This document shows, piece by piece, positions 34,736 through 43,124 of a stretch of DNA of 64,000 nt. Where the stretch lies: contig DUZU01000001.1 in the NCBI GenBank assembly GCA_013349285.1, positions 51,632-115,631 on the forward strand, read 5' to 3'. Within the stretch, counting starts at the first letter, position 1. The number at the start of each line of letters is the position of its first letter. The translations under genes were made by a program, and so were the position numbers. The DNA comes from Deltaproteobacteria bacterium (lineage in GTDB: Bacteria; Desulfobacterota; Desulfobulbia; Desulfobulbales; Desulfurivibrionaceae). The notes under the pieces are model-generated. The model ran no database searches and had not been told where the DNA came from. It saw only the letters and a program-made list of their open reading frames with translations.

Positions 34736-36331
34736 TTATCTCGTTTCAATCCCCTTATCCCGCAGGTGCTGTTTGACCGCGCTGATCGGCACCTCCCGCC
34801 GGTGAAAGATCCCGGCGGCCAGGGCGGCCTCGGCGTCGGTGGCGGCAAAGACCTCGGAGAAATGCTCGACCCTGCCGGCGCCGCTGGAGGCGATGACCGG
34901 GATGGAGACCGCGGCCTTAACCTGGTTGATTAGCTCGTGATCAAAGCCCGAGTTGGTGCCGTCCTTGTCGATGCAGTTGAGTAATATCTCACCCGCTCCC
35001 AGTTTTTCACAGTTTTCGGCCAGCTGTACCGCGTCGATATCGCGCCCCTCGCGGCCGCCTTTCACCGTGCATTGATACCAGCAATACTGTTCGCCGTTGG
35101 GGCCGGCAATGGCGGTTTTGATGGTGTTGTGGGTGGTCTCCTCCGGCGAGTTCACATAAACCCGGCGGGGATCCACCGAGATCACCACTGCCTGGTTGCC
35201 GTAGACGTGGGAGATCTGCTCAATCGAGCTTTTGCCGGTTTTGATTCCGGTTTTGAGGTACTCTTCGACAATGGCCACCGCGTCGCTGCCGATGGAGATC
35301 TTGTCGGCCCCGGAGCGGAAGTACTCGGAGGCCACGTCCAGGGCCGAATAATACTTGCCGTTGGCATCGGTGAATTCCCGCACCCCGCCGCCGATGGTGA
35401 GCGGCACGAAAACCTGCTCCGAGGTGCGGAGCAGGACTTCGATCATCGGCTGGTCTTCTAACGGAAAGGCGCGAAAGGCGGTGATGTTCAAAAAGGTCAC
35501 CTCGTCGGCCCCTTCCTCGTAATAGCGTTTGGCCAGCTCCACCGGCTTGCCCAGATTTCTGACCTCGCCTTCCTGCCGCACATCGTACTGGTCGCCCTTG
35601 GTGACCACCAGGTCGCCGGCATCATTGCTCCGCACATCCAGGCAGGCGATGATCCGTTTGGCCATCTTGGTCGGGGCCGGTGTCGATGAGATCTCAATGG
35701 CGTTGCCGGTGGCGGCAAGGTTGTCGGCGGTCAGGAAATTCTTCAGGATATCGAGTCCGGCCTGGCCGCTTTTTTCCGGGTGAAACTGGGTGGCGGCCAC
35801 ATTGCCCTTCTGGACGCTGCTGATAAACTCTTCCCCGTAGTTGGTGGTGGTCAGGATCCAATCCTCGTTGCCCGCCTCGGCCGCGGCCCGGTAGGAGTGG
35901 ACAAAGTAGAGTTTCTCCTGCTGGTAGTCGGTGAACAGGGCGGAGGGCTTGCGAAGGTTGATGCCGTTCCAGCCGATCTGGGGGACCGAGAGGTTGCTTG
36001 CGGCAAAGCGTCTGACCTGACCCTTGATGATGCCTAAGCCCGGCACGCCCAAGGCCTCCTCGCTGCCCTCGAAAAGGGTTTGCAGCCCCAGGCAGATCCC
36101 CAGGAAGGGGCGGTCGGCCTTGAGGTATTCGAGCAGCGGTTCGATATAGCCCAGTTCGTTTAAGCGGTGGATGGCGCTGGCAAAACTGCCCACCCCCGGG
36201 AAGATAAGTTTTGTCGCTTGCCTGATATCATCCGGGCAAGTGACGTCTTTTACGTCAAAGCCTGTTTTCTGGATGGCGTTGCGGACGCTGCGGACATTGC
36301 CTGCCCCGTAATCTAATAATGAAATGGTCAT
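34736..36331 (-). CDS. hisHF: Fused imidazole glycerol phosphate synthase HisH-HisF, HIS7-like
   Basis: A 531-residue fusion that carries both subunits of the histidine-pathway enzyme. Residues 1-205 are the glutaminase HisH: Cys80 (FLGICLGLQ), His184 and Glu186 (FHPEKSGQ). Residues 223-531 are the cyclase HisF: Asp232 (CLDV) and Asp387 ([10 protein letters not shown]) are the catalytic acids. Between them the cyclase carries an expanded segment ([18 protein letters not shown] and [20 protein letters not shown]) that closely follows yeast HIS7 rather than ordinary bacterial HisF. The domain order also matches the fungal and plant enzyme. No other his gene is in the window. Confidence 0.94.
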   Translation of the reverse strand: MTISLLDYGAGNVRSVRNAIQKTGFDVKDVTCPDDIRQATKLIFPGVGSFASAIHRLNELGYIEPLLEYLKADRPFLGICLGLQTLFEGSEEALGVPGLGIIKGQVRRFAASNLSVPQIGWNGINLRKPSALFTDYQQEKLYFVHSYRAAAEAGNEDWILTTTNYGEEFISSVQKGNVAATQFHPEKSGQAGLDILKNFLTADNLAATGNAIEISSTPAPTKMAKRIIACLDVRSNDAGDLVVTKGDQYDVRQEGEVRNLGKPVELAKRYYEEGADEVTFLNITAFRAFPLEDQPMIEVLLRTSEQVFVPLTIGGGVREFTDANGKYYSALDVASEYFRSGADKISIGSDAVAIVEEYLKTGIKTGKSSIEQISHVYGNQAVVISVDPRRVYVNSPEETTHNTIKTAIAGPNGEQYCWYQCTVKGGREGRDIDAVQLAENCEKLGAGEILLNCIDKDGTNSGFDHELINQVKAAVSIPVIASSGAGRVEHFSEVFAATDAEAALAAGIFHRREVPISAVKQHLRDKGIETR

Positions 36332-36511
36332 AAGAAAAACCTGAAAGCCGTGAGTTGTTATTTTGCCGGGACCGGTGATCCCCTGATCTCGTCGTTAAGG
36401 GTATAGCTTTAAAAAAAGAAAGTATAATAGACCAACAGTCCCTGAGAAACAATAAGGTTTTTTGGGACGAAGGGCAACTCGTTGCCGAGCCGGGTCGGAT
36501 TTCGGTTCTTT

Positions 36512-38173
36512 TTACGACGGTGGTTTAATGGTGGGAATGTTACTGGCCGAGACGATAAACTCCGTTCGGCAGACCAGGCCGGTGGCCTGGCAGACATGGT
36601 CGGCGTAGCCGGCGCCGGCTTCGGCAAAGATATTGTAGGCGGCGGTGGCCCCGGCCTGCTCCAGTTGCTGGCGGTGATCTTCGAAGTGGGCCGCCGCGGT
36701 AATCGGCCCGGTAAAACCGGCGGCTTTGATTTCTTCGATGGCCAGCAGGTTTGCCTTGTGGTTGCTTATGGCCAGCATGATGATTTTTATTTGATCAAGA
36801 TTAATCTTGTGCCAGAAATCATAATCAGTGGCATCCCCCCAGATCACCTTGCGGCCGGCGGCTCGATGTCTGGCCACGGTTTCCTTGTTGTAATCAACGG
36901 CCAGTACCTTGTCGCCCTGGCGGTCGCGGGTGGTGTCATAGGCCATGGCCCCGAACGGCCCCATCCCGAAGATAAGGGTTTCCGCCGGACCCAGCGCAAT
37001 GGCCGAGTCTTCGAGGTGTCGTTTCTTGGTTTCAAAGCGGTGCAGCAGGCGGGCCAGCCGGTCGTAGATCTGGTGAGCCTGGTTGTTGAGCGGGGCGGCC
37101 AGCAGAAAGGAAAAGGTAAGGGCCAGGGCCAGGATAATGACCCAGTCGGCGGTGAGCCAGCCCTTTTGCAAGGCAATGGCTGCCACCAGCAGGCCGAATT
37201 CCGAGTAGTTGGCCAGGCTCAAGGTTGCCAGCAGGCTGGTTCTGGCCCGCAGTTTGAAGCGGGTGAGCACCAGGAAATAAAAAAATGATTTGACGATCAA
37301 AACCATGGTCAGGCCCAGGGCGATGAGAACATGATCGAGACTGGGAATGCCGGTAAAGCCGATCTGAAAAAAGAAACCGACCAGAAAGAGATCCTTGAAA
37401 TTGTAAAGCGAGGCAGAGAGCTCGTGGGAACGGGCATGATTACCGATCAGCATGCCGATGAGCAGGGCGCCCAGGTCCGGTTTGAGACCGACCAGGGAAA
37501 AGCTGGTGGTGCCCACGGCCAGGGCAATGAACAGCCCGGCCAGGGGCAGCAGTTCGCCGTGGCCGACATGGTCGATGAGATACATGAGCAGGGGGCGGAT
37601 ACCCAGCAGGAAGATGGGCAGGGCCAGAGCCCAGATCGAGGGAAATTGGCCCTTGGAGATGGTGAGAAAGAAGACGGCCATCAGATCCTGCATAATGAGG
37701 ATGCCGATGGCGGCCCGGCCGTGCAGGGCATTGATCTCCCCCTTTACCTCCAGAAATTTTACGGCAAAGACCGTGCTGGAAAAGCTCAGGGCGAAACCGA
37801 TGAGCGCGGCCTGTTGCAGGCTAAGCTCGCTGAGCTGGCTAAGGCCGAAGGCGCCGGCGCCAATAATGATCGCGGTTAAAAATATAATGGTGAGCAGGGC
37901 ATGGGCGGTGGCGCCGCCCCAGATCTCCGCTTTGGTCAGCCCCTTCAGGTCGAGTTTGAGGCCGATGGTAAAGAGCAGCAGGATGATCCCCAGATCGGCA
38001 ATCTTATCCAGGGCCAGGCTGCCGTTGGTGAATCCCAGAAAATTCATGAGAAAGCCGGCGAGCAGGAAGCCGAGCATGGGCGGCAGGTTTACCCGTTTGG
38101 CGGCAAAGCCGAAAATAAAGACCCCGGCCACCCAAAGGCTGTTGATAAAGGATGCAGTCTGCAGAAATTCCAT
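36512..38173 (-). CDS. Kef-type cation:proton antiporter with TrkA-N domain
   Basis: A 553-residue CPA2-family transporter: about twelve membrane segments (residues 10-385) and a C-terminal RCK/TrkA-N domain (FGMGPFGAMAYDTTRDR, then VLAVDYNKETVARHRAAG and VIWGDATDYDFW). The segment LQQAALIGFALSFSSTVFAVK is the ion-site region. It probably exports potassium or sodium against protons. No KefF-type ancillary gene is next to it. It is a single gene with about 180 nt of leader to hisHF. Confidence 0.85.
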   Translation of the reverse strand: MEFLQTASFINSLWVAGVFIFGFAAKRVNLPPMLGFLLAGFLMNFLGFTNGSLALDKIADLGIILLLFTIGLKLDLKGLTKAEIWGGATAHALLTIIFLTAIIIGAGAFGLSQLSELSLQQAALIGFALSFSSTVFAVKFLEVKGEINALHGRAAIGILIMQDLMAVFFLTISKGQFPSIWALALPIFLLGIRPLLMYLIDHVGHGELLPLAGLFIALAVGTTSFSLVGLKPDLGALLIGMLIGNHARSHELSASLYNFKDLFLVGFFFQIGFTGIPSLDHVLIALGLTMVLIVKSFFYFLVLTRFKLRARTSLLATLSLANYSEFGLLVAAIALQKGWLTADWVIILALALTFSFLLAAPLNNQAHQIYDRLARLLHRFETKKRHLEDSAIALGPAETLIFGMGPFGAMAYDTTRDRQGDKVLAVDYNKETVARHRAAGRKVIWGDATDYDFWHKINLDQIKIIMLAISNHKANLLAIEEIKAAGFTGPITAAAHFEDHRQQLEQAGATAAYNIFAEAGAGYADHVCQATGLVCRTEFIVSASNIPTIKPPS

Positions 38174-38312
38174 AGAATGTTTTTACCGAAAATTGAGTAG
38201 GTTTGTATCAATGTCTAATATATAGAAACAAAGAAACCTGTCAATGGCGACTTGAGGCTGGAGGGGATTTTGCCTTGGTAAAAAAATTAAGCCGATGGCT
38301 GGGGGAAGGGCG

Positions 38313-38353
38313 CCAGGCCCCCCGAACTGTTCGGGGATTTTCGGGGAGCCTGG
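38313..38353. repeat. Nested inverted repeat downstream of the hcy operon
   Basis: CCAGGC (38313-38318) pairs with GCCTGG (38348-38353) and encloses CCCCGAA-CTG-TTCGGGG (38320-38336). It starts 23 nt past the stop of the JAMM-TusA gene. There is no direct T-run, so it may be a processing or intercistronic structure; a short weak hairpin with T7 follows at about 38280-38300. Confidence 0.55.
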
Positions 38354-38375
38354 CTTTGGGAAGAAGTTCTTTGTT

Positions 38376-39017
38376 TTAGGCTTTTTCCAGCAGCACGGAC
38401 CAGCTTTCTTTGGTCAGCTGGTTTTTGGCCAGAATCTTATGGCCTTCCTTGCTGGCCGAGAGCGGCACGTTGATGGCCGGGGCGCCGTCGTCAAGGATCA
38501 CCTCCAGCACCTGGCCGGATCGGAGCTTGGCCAGCTCCACCTTGGTATAGACCAGATTCATCGGGCAGCTGATCCCCTGGCAGTTTTTGACCGCGTCGAT
38601 CTTGATCTGCGGCTCTTTTTTATGATCGATGATATTGATCTCTTCCATGGTTACCACCCCATTGCGGATTTTAAAGGATTTAACCGAACAGTCCGGCTCG
38701 ATCAGGGAGACGATCACATAGCTTACCTCCGGGTCGTAGGCCAGGCGGATGTCTTCCTCCGATGGCCGGGCCGGGGTTTCCGGGTGGCTGTGGTAGATGC
38801 CCGCCAGCTTGAGCCCCTTGCCGCGCATGTCGCGGATGGCCGCGAACTGTTCCTTGGGGTCCATGGAGAAATGGTCGGCGGCCTTGTCGATGTTGGTCAG
38901 CTCGTAATAGTGCGAGACAATCCCGTCTTTTTCCGCCAGGCAACCGCAGGCTTCATAGGGGATTTCTCTTTTGGCGTGGTCGATAATCGCGTTAATAACA
39001 TCTTTGGTTATGTTCAT
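38376..39017 (-). CDS. hcyD: JAMM metalloprotease fused to TusA sulfur-carrier domain
   Basis: A 213-residue two-domain protein. The JAMM domain (1-130) has Glu22 and the complete zinc motif HSHP-x6-SxxD (His76, His78, Ser86, Asp89). The TusA/SirA domain (138-213) has Cys146 and the active-site Cys151 in CPMNL. JAMM proteases of this type remove the tail of a ThiS-like carrier; TusA relays persulfide sulfur. The gene is the last of the hcyS-metY-hcyF-hcyD cluster. The ATG at 39017 has GAGGA upstream; a longer frame to 39092 lies inside hcyF. The fusion of protease and sulfur carrier is unusual. Confidence 0.88.
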   Translation of the reverse strand: MNITKDVINAIIDHAKREIPYEACGCLAEKDGIVSHYYELTNIDKAADHFSMDPKEQFAAIRDMRGKGLKLAGIYHSHPETPARPSEEDIRLAYDPEVSYVIVSLIEPDCSVKSFKIRNGVVTMEEINIIDHKKEPQIKIDAVKNCQGISCPMNLVYTKVELAKLRSGQVLEVILDDGAPAINVPLSASKEGHKILAKNQLTKESWSVLLEKA

Positions 39018-39048
39018 GGTGTCCTCGTTGGCGTGGGCGGCCAAATTG

Positions 39049-39864
39049 CTACTGTGCTGTTTTAAGGCCGCAAGCCGCTTGCGGCGCGTCAATCAGTTCC
39101 GTTACGCTGGGCTTGCCGCCGCAAAGGGGGCAGTTGTCCTGGCGCTTGAGGTTTATTTTTCTAAAATTCATTTTTTTGGCGTCAAAAGTGAGCAGGGAGT
39201 CGGTGAGCAGCTCGCCGGTCTTGGTCAGGTATTTGAGCGCTTCGGTTGCCTGGATGGTGCCGAGCATTCCGGCAACCGCGCCCAAGACCCCGGCCTGGGA
39301 GCAGGTCGGGACCGCGTTCGGGGGCGGCGGCTGTCTGAACGAGCAGCGATAGCAGGCGGATTTGCCCGGCACCACGGTCATGGTCTGGCCGTCAAAGCGT
39401 AGGATGCCGCCGTGGGAAAAGGGGATGCCCTCCATGACACAGGCGTCGTTGATCAGAAATTTGGTCGGGAAATTATCAACCCCGTCGATCACGAAATCAT
39501 ACTCCCTGATAAGCTCCCGGATGTTGCCGGCGTTGATATATTGCTGGTAGGTGTTGACCTTGACATCCGGGTTGATGGCCCGCATTTTTTCCGCGGCCGA
39601 ATCGACCTTGGCCGCATTAATGTCCTTGGTGAAGTGGGTGATCTGTCTTTGCAGGTTGGAGATCTCGACATGGTCGTTGTCGACGATGCCGATGGTGCCC
39701 ACGCCTGCGGCGGCCAGGTAGACCGCCGCAGGCGCGCCAAGCCCACCAGCTCCTATAATCAGGATTTTCCCACCCAAGAGCATTTCTTGGCCTTCGACAC
39801 CAACCTCTTGCAACAGGATATGACGACTGTATCTATCCAGTTGATTGTCCGTTAAATTAATCAT
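39049..39864 (-). CDS. hcyF: E1-like adenylyltransferase (ThiF/MoeB/HcyF)
   Basis: A 271-residue E1-superfamily protein that adenylates the C-terminal Gly of a ThiS/MoaD-like carrier. The ATP motif is IIGAGGLGAPAAVYLAAAGVG (short match GAGGLGAP), followed by DNDHVEISNLQRQ. Zinc cysteine pairs are CYRC and CPLC, and the catalytic-type Cys is in NAVPTCSQAGVLG. Its ATG overlaps the metY stop by 4 nt. It is expected to activate the neighbouring GGGAK carrier after trimming. Confidence 0.92.
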   Translation of the reverse strand: MINLTDNQLDRYSRHILLQEVGVEGQEMLLGGKILIIGAGGLGAPAAVYLAAAGVGTIGIVDNDHVEISNLQRQITHFTKDINAAKVDSAAEKMRAINPDVKVNTYQQYINAGNIRELIREYDFVIDGVDNFPTKFLINDACVMEGIPFSHGGILRFDGQTMTVVPGKSACYRCSFRQPPPPNAVPTCSQAGVLGAVAGMLGTIQATEALKYLTKTGELLTDSLLTFDAKKMNFRKINLKRQDNCPLCGGKPSVTELIDAPQAACGLKTAQ

Positions 39865-41093
39865 AATGCGCTAAAGCCTCTGTCTAAGTCATCAATAAGA
39901 TCATCATGGTCTTCAATGCCCACCGACAAGCGGATCATGGTGGGCGGCACCCCCATGGCCTCTTTGTCGGCGGCCGAATATTCGGCGAAAATCGTCGAAA
40001 AAGGATGGATGATCAAGGTTTTGTTGTCGTTGACGTTGGTCGCCCGTTTGATCAGGGTCATGGCGTCGATAAATCTGAAGCAGGCCTCAGGGCTGGCCAG
40101 CTCAAAGGTGAGCAGGCCGCCGAAGCGGTTTTTAAACTGTTTTTTAGCGATCCCATGGAACTTGGAGTCGGCCAGGCCCGGATAGCCGACCCTTGTTACC
40201 TGGGGATGGTTTTGCAGGTAACCGGCCAGCTTCATGCTGTTGTCGCAGCTCTTGTCGATGCGCAGGGCCATGCTTTCCAGGCCCAGGCTCTGGAGGTAGG
40301 CATTGTGCGGGGACATACAGGCGCCGACATTGCGGAATACCTCCTGGCGCAGAGAGGCCAGGAAGGCCATGGGCCCGATTTTTTTGGCGCTTTCTTTAAG
40401 CCTTGGGGAGTTGCGCCAGTCAAAGCTGCCGTTGTCGATGATCATGCCGCCCAACGAGGTGGCGCCGCCGGAGATGTATTTGGTCGAGGAGAGCACCTCG
40501 ATATCAACCCCGGCTTTTTTGCTGTTGAAAAGGTAGGGGGTCATCATGGTGTTGTCCATGATCAATGGGATCTTATGTCTTTGGGTGATGGCGCTGACCA
40601 TGGCGCAGTCGGCCACCTCCAGTTGCGGGTTGGTGATGCTCTCGAGAAAGAGCGCCCTGGTGTTGGCGTCGATTGCCCCCTCGATTGATGCCGCGTCATC
40701 CATGTCCACATGTCTTACCTCCAGCCCCCAGGGGCCGAAGGTTTTTTCAAAGAGCGACAGGGAGTTGCCGAACAGGTGGCGGGTGGTGACGATATTGGTT
40801 CCGGCCTCGGCCAGGGCGAGGATGGTATTACTGATTGCCGCCATGCCCGAGGCCACCCCCAGCACGCCGAGGCTGCCGGAGAGCAGTTTGATCTTGAGCT
40901 CCAGATCCTGCACCGTCGGGTTGGAGATCCGGGAGTAGGCATGGGCCGGTTTTTTCCCTTCAAAGGTCAACTGGATGGCCCGGGCGCTCTCATGGGCAAA
41001 GGCGACGTTGTCATACACCGGCATCCGCAACGTGCCGTAGGGATCTCCCCCGGCCAGGCCGCCGTGGATCGCTTTGGTGGTAAATCCTTTCAT
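39861..41093 (-). CDS. metY: O-acetylhomoserine sulfhydrylase MetY, PLP enzyme
   Basis: A 410-residue Cys/Met-metabolism PLP enzyme. The PLP lysine is in LSSTKYISGGATSLGG, and the N-terminus MKGFTTKAIHGG matches the MetY group. It would join homoserine ester with sulfur to make homocysteine. In Wolinella succinogenes the sulfur donor is a protein thiocarboxylate from a ThiS-like carrier encoded next door; here the same gene set is present. A longer frame to 41240 overlaps the carrier gene and has unnatural composition. The ATG at 41093 follows the carrier's TAA by 1 nt. Confidence 0.92.
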   Translation of the reverse strand: MKGFTTKAIHGGLAGGDPYGTLRMPVYDNVAFAHESARAIQLTFEGKKPAHAYSRISNPTVQDLELKIKLLSGSLGVLGVASGMAAISNTILALAEAGTNIVTTRHLFGNSLSLFEKTFGPWGLEVRHVDMDDAASIEGAIDANTRALFLESITNPQLEVADCAMVSAITQRHKIPLIMDNTMMTPYLFNSKKAGVDIEVLSSTKYISGGATSLGGMIIDNGSFDWRNSPRLKESAKKIGPMAFLASLRQEVFRNVGACMSPHNAYLQSLGLESMALRIDKSCDNSMKLAGYLQNHPQVTRVGYPGLADSKFHGIAKKQFKNRFGGLLTFELASPEACFRFIDAMTLIKRATNVNDNKTLIIHPFSTIFAEYSAADKEAMGVPPTMIRLSVGIEDHDDLIDDLDRGFSAL

Positions 41094-41094
41094 T

Positions 41095-41307
41095 TTATTT
41101 GGCTCCCCCGCCCATGAAGTAGAGGAAGTCAAGCTCGTCGTTTGCCGCAAGGATGGTGGTGGGGTAATGCTCCCGGTCGATAAACACGCCGTTATGCTGC
41201 ACCGAGACCATGTCCGGCGACTCCACCTGTTTAATCTCAAGAAGCCGGCTGATGGTAACCCCGGTATCGTTCAGCTGTTCAATTTCACCGTTGACTGTAA
41301 TCTGCAT
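41095..41307 (-). CDS. hcyS: ThiS/MoaD-like sulfur carrier protein ending GGGAK
   Basis: A 70-residue ubiquitin-fold sulfur carrier. The beta-grasp pattern MQITVNGEIEQL...VSVQHNGVFIDREHY is typical of ThiS, but the tail reads FMGGGAK rather than ending in GG. Two extra residues would have to be removed to expose the glycine for thiocarboxylation, which explains the JAMM protease. GGAGG lies 8 nt before the ATG; an upstream TTG is less likely. First gene of the metY cluster. Confidence 0.9.
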   Translation of the reverse strand: MQITVNGEIEQLNDTGVTISRLLEIKQVESPDMVSVQHNGVFIDREHYPTTILAANDELDFLYFMGGGAK

Positions 41308-41378
41308 GGTTGCGTCCTCCGTTGGCAAATGGAAGGTGGTTAAAAAGTTTAAATGTAAAAAACGATATTTAACATTAG

Positions 41379-41394
41379 TAAGTTGATCAAGTTA
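41379..41394. promoter_or_regulatory. Candidate operator TAA-N-TTGATCAA-N-TTA
   Basis: A 16-bp dyad with one mismatched position per arm lies just downstream of the -10 element, flanked by two TTAGTAA copies. The Rrf2 regulator encoded upstream is the natural candidate to bind it. Confidence 0.5.
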
Positions 41395-41401
41395 GTAAAC
41401 A

Positions 41402-41430
41402 ATAAAACATGAACATAATGATGTTGTCAA
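41402..41430 (-). promoter_or_regulatory. Sigma-70 promoter of the hcyS-metY operon
   Basis: On the minus strand TTGACA is followed by 17 nt and TTTTAT. AACAT and ATGTT arms (41406-41425) form a 5-bp dyad inside the spacer. Confidence 0.7.
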
Positions 41431-41553
41431 TAAAAAAAATAAAAAAAATTAGGTTAATTGAAGGCTGGAGCCAGTTGGGGGATGGGCGGGGCGATGAAGA
41501 ATGAAGGGTTGCGGATGATAGCGGCTGGTGGGTGGGAGTCGGGCCGGTGGGGC

Positions 41554-41970
41554 CTAGATGTCGAACATGGGGACCATGCTTTTTTTCTGTTGGCGGTCGA
41601 GGAGATCGGCCAGGGTAATTTTTAAGGCGTTGCGCAGTTGGGTTTCCGCCTGGGCGAATAAATCATAAATGGCATCCGCAACCACCTGTCGCTCGTTCAT
41701 GAAATCGATGCCTCCTTCGAGGATTTCCAGTACTTCCAGCGTGGTCACCGCGGCCGGTGGCCGAGAAAGTTTGTAGCCGCCGTTTTTGCCGCGCACACTC
41801 TGGATAACATCGGCCTTGACCAAAAGATTGAAGATCTGAACCAGATATTGTTGGGGGATATTGTTGAGGCTGGAGAGGTCTTTGATCTGCAGGAGACCTT
41901 GGCCGTATTGGGCGGCCAGGGACAGAACGGCCAAGATTCCGTATTTGCTTTTGCTGCTGATGGAAAGCAT
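41554..41970 (-). CDS. Rrf2-family transcriptional regulator
   Basis: A 138-residue winged-helix regulator. The N-terminal MLSISSKSKYGILAVLSLAA and the recognition-helix region IKDLSSLNNIPQQYLVQIFNLL, then VRGKNGGYKLSRPP, are typical of Rrf2 (IscR, CymR, NsrR). It has no cysteine triad, so it probably does not bind an iron-sulfur cluster and resembles CymR-type regulators of cysteine/methionine metabolism. It lies directly upstream of the hcyS-metY operon. I chose the ATG at 41970 with GGTG upstream. Confidence 0.88.
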   Translation of the reverse strand: MLSISSKSKYGILAVLSLAAQYGQGLLQIKDLSSLNNIPQQYLVQIFNLLVKADVIQSVRGKNGGYKLSRPPAAVTTLEVLEILEGGIDFMNERQVVADAIYDLFAQAETQLRNALKITLADLLDRQQKKSMVPMFDI

Positions 41971-42105
41971 AAATGTCACCTGCAAAGGATAATTATTAAG
42001 TACAAGGTAATGTCAAATAAGCTTAACAGGGAAAAACGTTAAATTCAATTCTCGGTAAGCGGATTTCATAACTACCATTCAGCAGGGGTTGGTGCTAGCG
42101 AATAG

Positions 42106-43107
42106 TTACCGCATTTCCTGTTTGAGCAGGCAGCAGGAAATGCGGTGGACCGGGGTGCCCGCCTTGTCGTACTGCAGATTGCCGGGTTGCAGGAGTTTGT
42201 TCATCACGCAGCCTTCCGGGATCGTAAGGGAAAATAGTTTCTTTTCGTTGATGCCCCGGGTGGCGACCAGCTTATTATCGTCGATCTCAAAGCTGTGCAG
42301 CGGGAAATCCTCGCAGAGCGGGCAGAGGTAAACCCGGCCGTTGGGGAAGATGAAATAGTTTTCCGCCACCAGGCCGGCACATTGGAACTCTTCCTTCGGC
42401 TCGAGAAAGACCTTGGGGTAGATAACGTGGATTCCCTTGGCCGCCGCCGCTCTCGCCACATCGGGGATCACGCTGAGCCACTCCTCCGGGGTAAGTTGCA
42501 ATTTTGCCTCATGTTCCTGGGCCGACTTGCCGCGGATGCCGATGACCTGGATAAAAAAGCGCTTACAGCCCAGCTCGGCCAACAGGGCGGGCATCCGGTG
42601 CAAATGGTCGAGATTGAGTCGGCTGACCGTGTAGATCAGGCTGACATCAAAGCCCAAGTTAATCGCTTTTTTGAGGTTGGCGGTGCACATGGCAAAAACC
42701 CCTGGGCCACGGATGGGATCGTTTACCTCCGGATCCGGCCCGTCGAGGCTGAAGCTGATTACCGCGTCTTCCGGGGTAATGTTGGCGAGCAGATCGTGAT
42801 GAAGGTAGCCGTTGGAGTCGACGGTGATGCCCTTGTAGCCGAGTTGCCGGGCGTATTTGATGGAGTGGGCCAGATCGGGGTGCAGGGTGGGCTCGCCGCC
42901 TAGGAAGATAACGTTGCTCTGTTTTTGGGGATCGTAAAAAAGGCGCAGCCAATCCTCGATCGTCTCTTTGCCGAGGGTATTACTGCCATGCTGGGCCGGA
43001 TTAATGTAACAGTGGCGGCAGGCAAGGTTGCAGGCGGTGAGGAGATGGAAAAAAACATTGCGTTCTTTAGGCTTGAAATAAAGGGTTTTGGCGACAGGTG
43101 AATTCAT
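42106..43107 (-). CDS. Radical SAM protein with C-terminal cysteines
   Basis: A 333-residue radical SAM enzyme. The 4Fe-4S motif CNLACRHC is at about residues 27-34 and the GGEPTLHPD motif follows. The C-terminal part has further cysteines (FQCAGLVA, CPLCED, GCVMN and a final CC) and so may hold an auxiliary cluster of SPASM type. Such proteins often modify peptides, but no small substrate peptide was recognised nearby. Its ATG at 43107 lies 17 nt after the deaminase stop, so the two genes are likely in one operon. Confidence 0.8.
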   Translation of the reverse strand: MNSPVAKTLYFKPKERNVFFHLLTACNLACRHCYINPAQHGSNTLGKETIEDWLRLFYDPQKQSNVIFLGGEPTLHPDLAHSIKYARQLGYKGITVDSNGYLHHDLLANITPEDAVISFSLDGPDPEVNDPIRGPGVFAMCTANLKKAINLGFDVSLIYTVSRLNLDHLHRMPALLAELGCKRFFIQVIGIRGKSAQEHEAKLQLTPEEWLSVIPDVARAAAAKGIHVIYPKVFLEPKEEFQCAGLVAENYFIFPNGRVYLCPLCEDFPLHSFEIDDNKLVATRGINEKKLFSLTIPEGCVMNKLLQPGNLQYDKAGTPVHRISCCLLKQEMR

Positions 43108-43124
43108 AGGATCTTGTTTTTTGG

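Larger units (their letters stand above)
41308..41553. other. Control region upstream of the hcyS-metY operon
   Basis: About 245 nt between the Rrf2 gene and hcyS. It contains the sigma-70 promoter and the palindromes listed separately. It is AT-rich and has no other gene. Confidence 0.7.

Noticed and set aside
41094..41240. N-terminal extension of metY
   Set aside because: It overlaps the carrier gene hcyS in another frame and is Ser/Arg-rich; MetY normally begins at MKGFTTKAIHGG.
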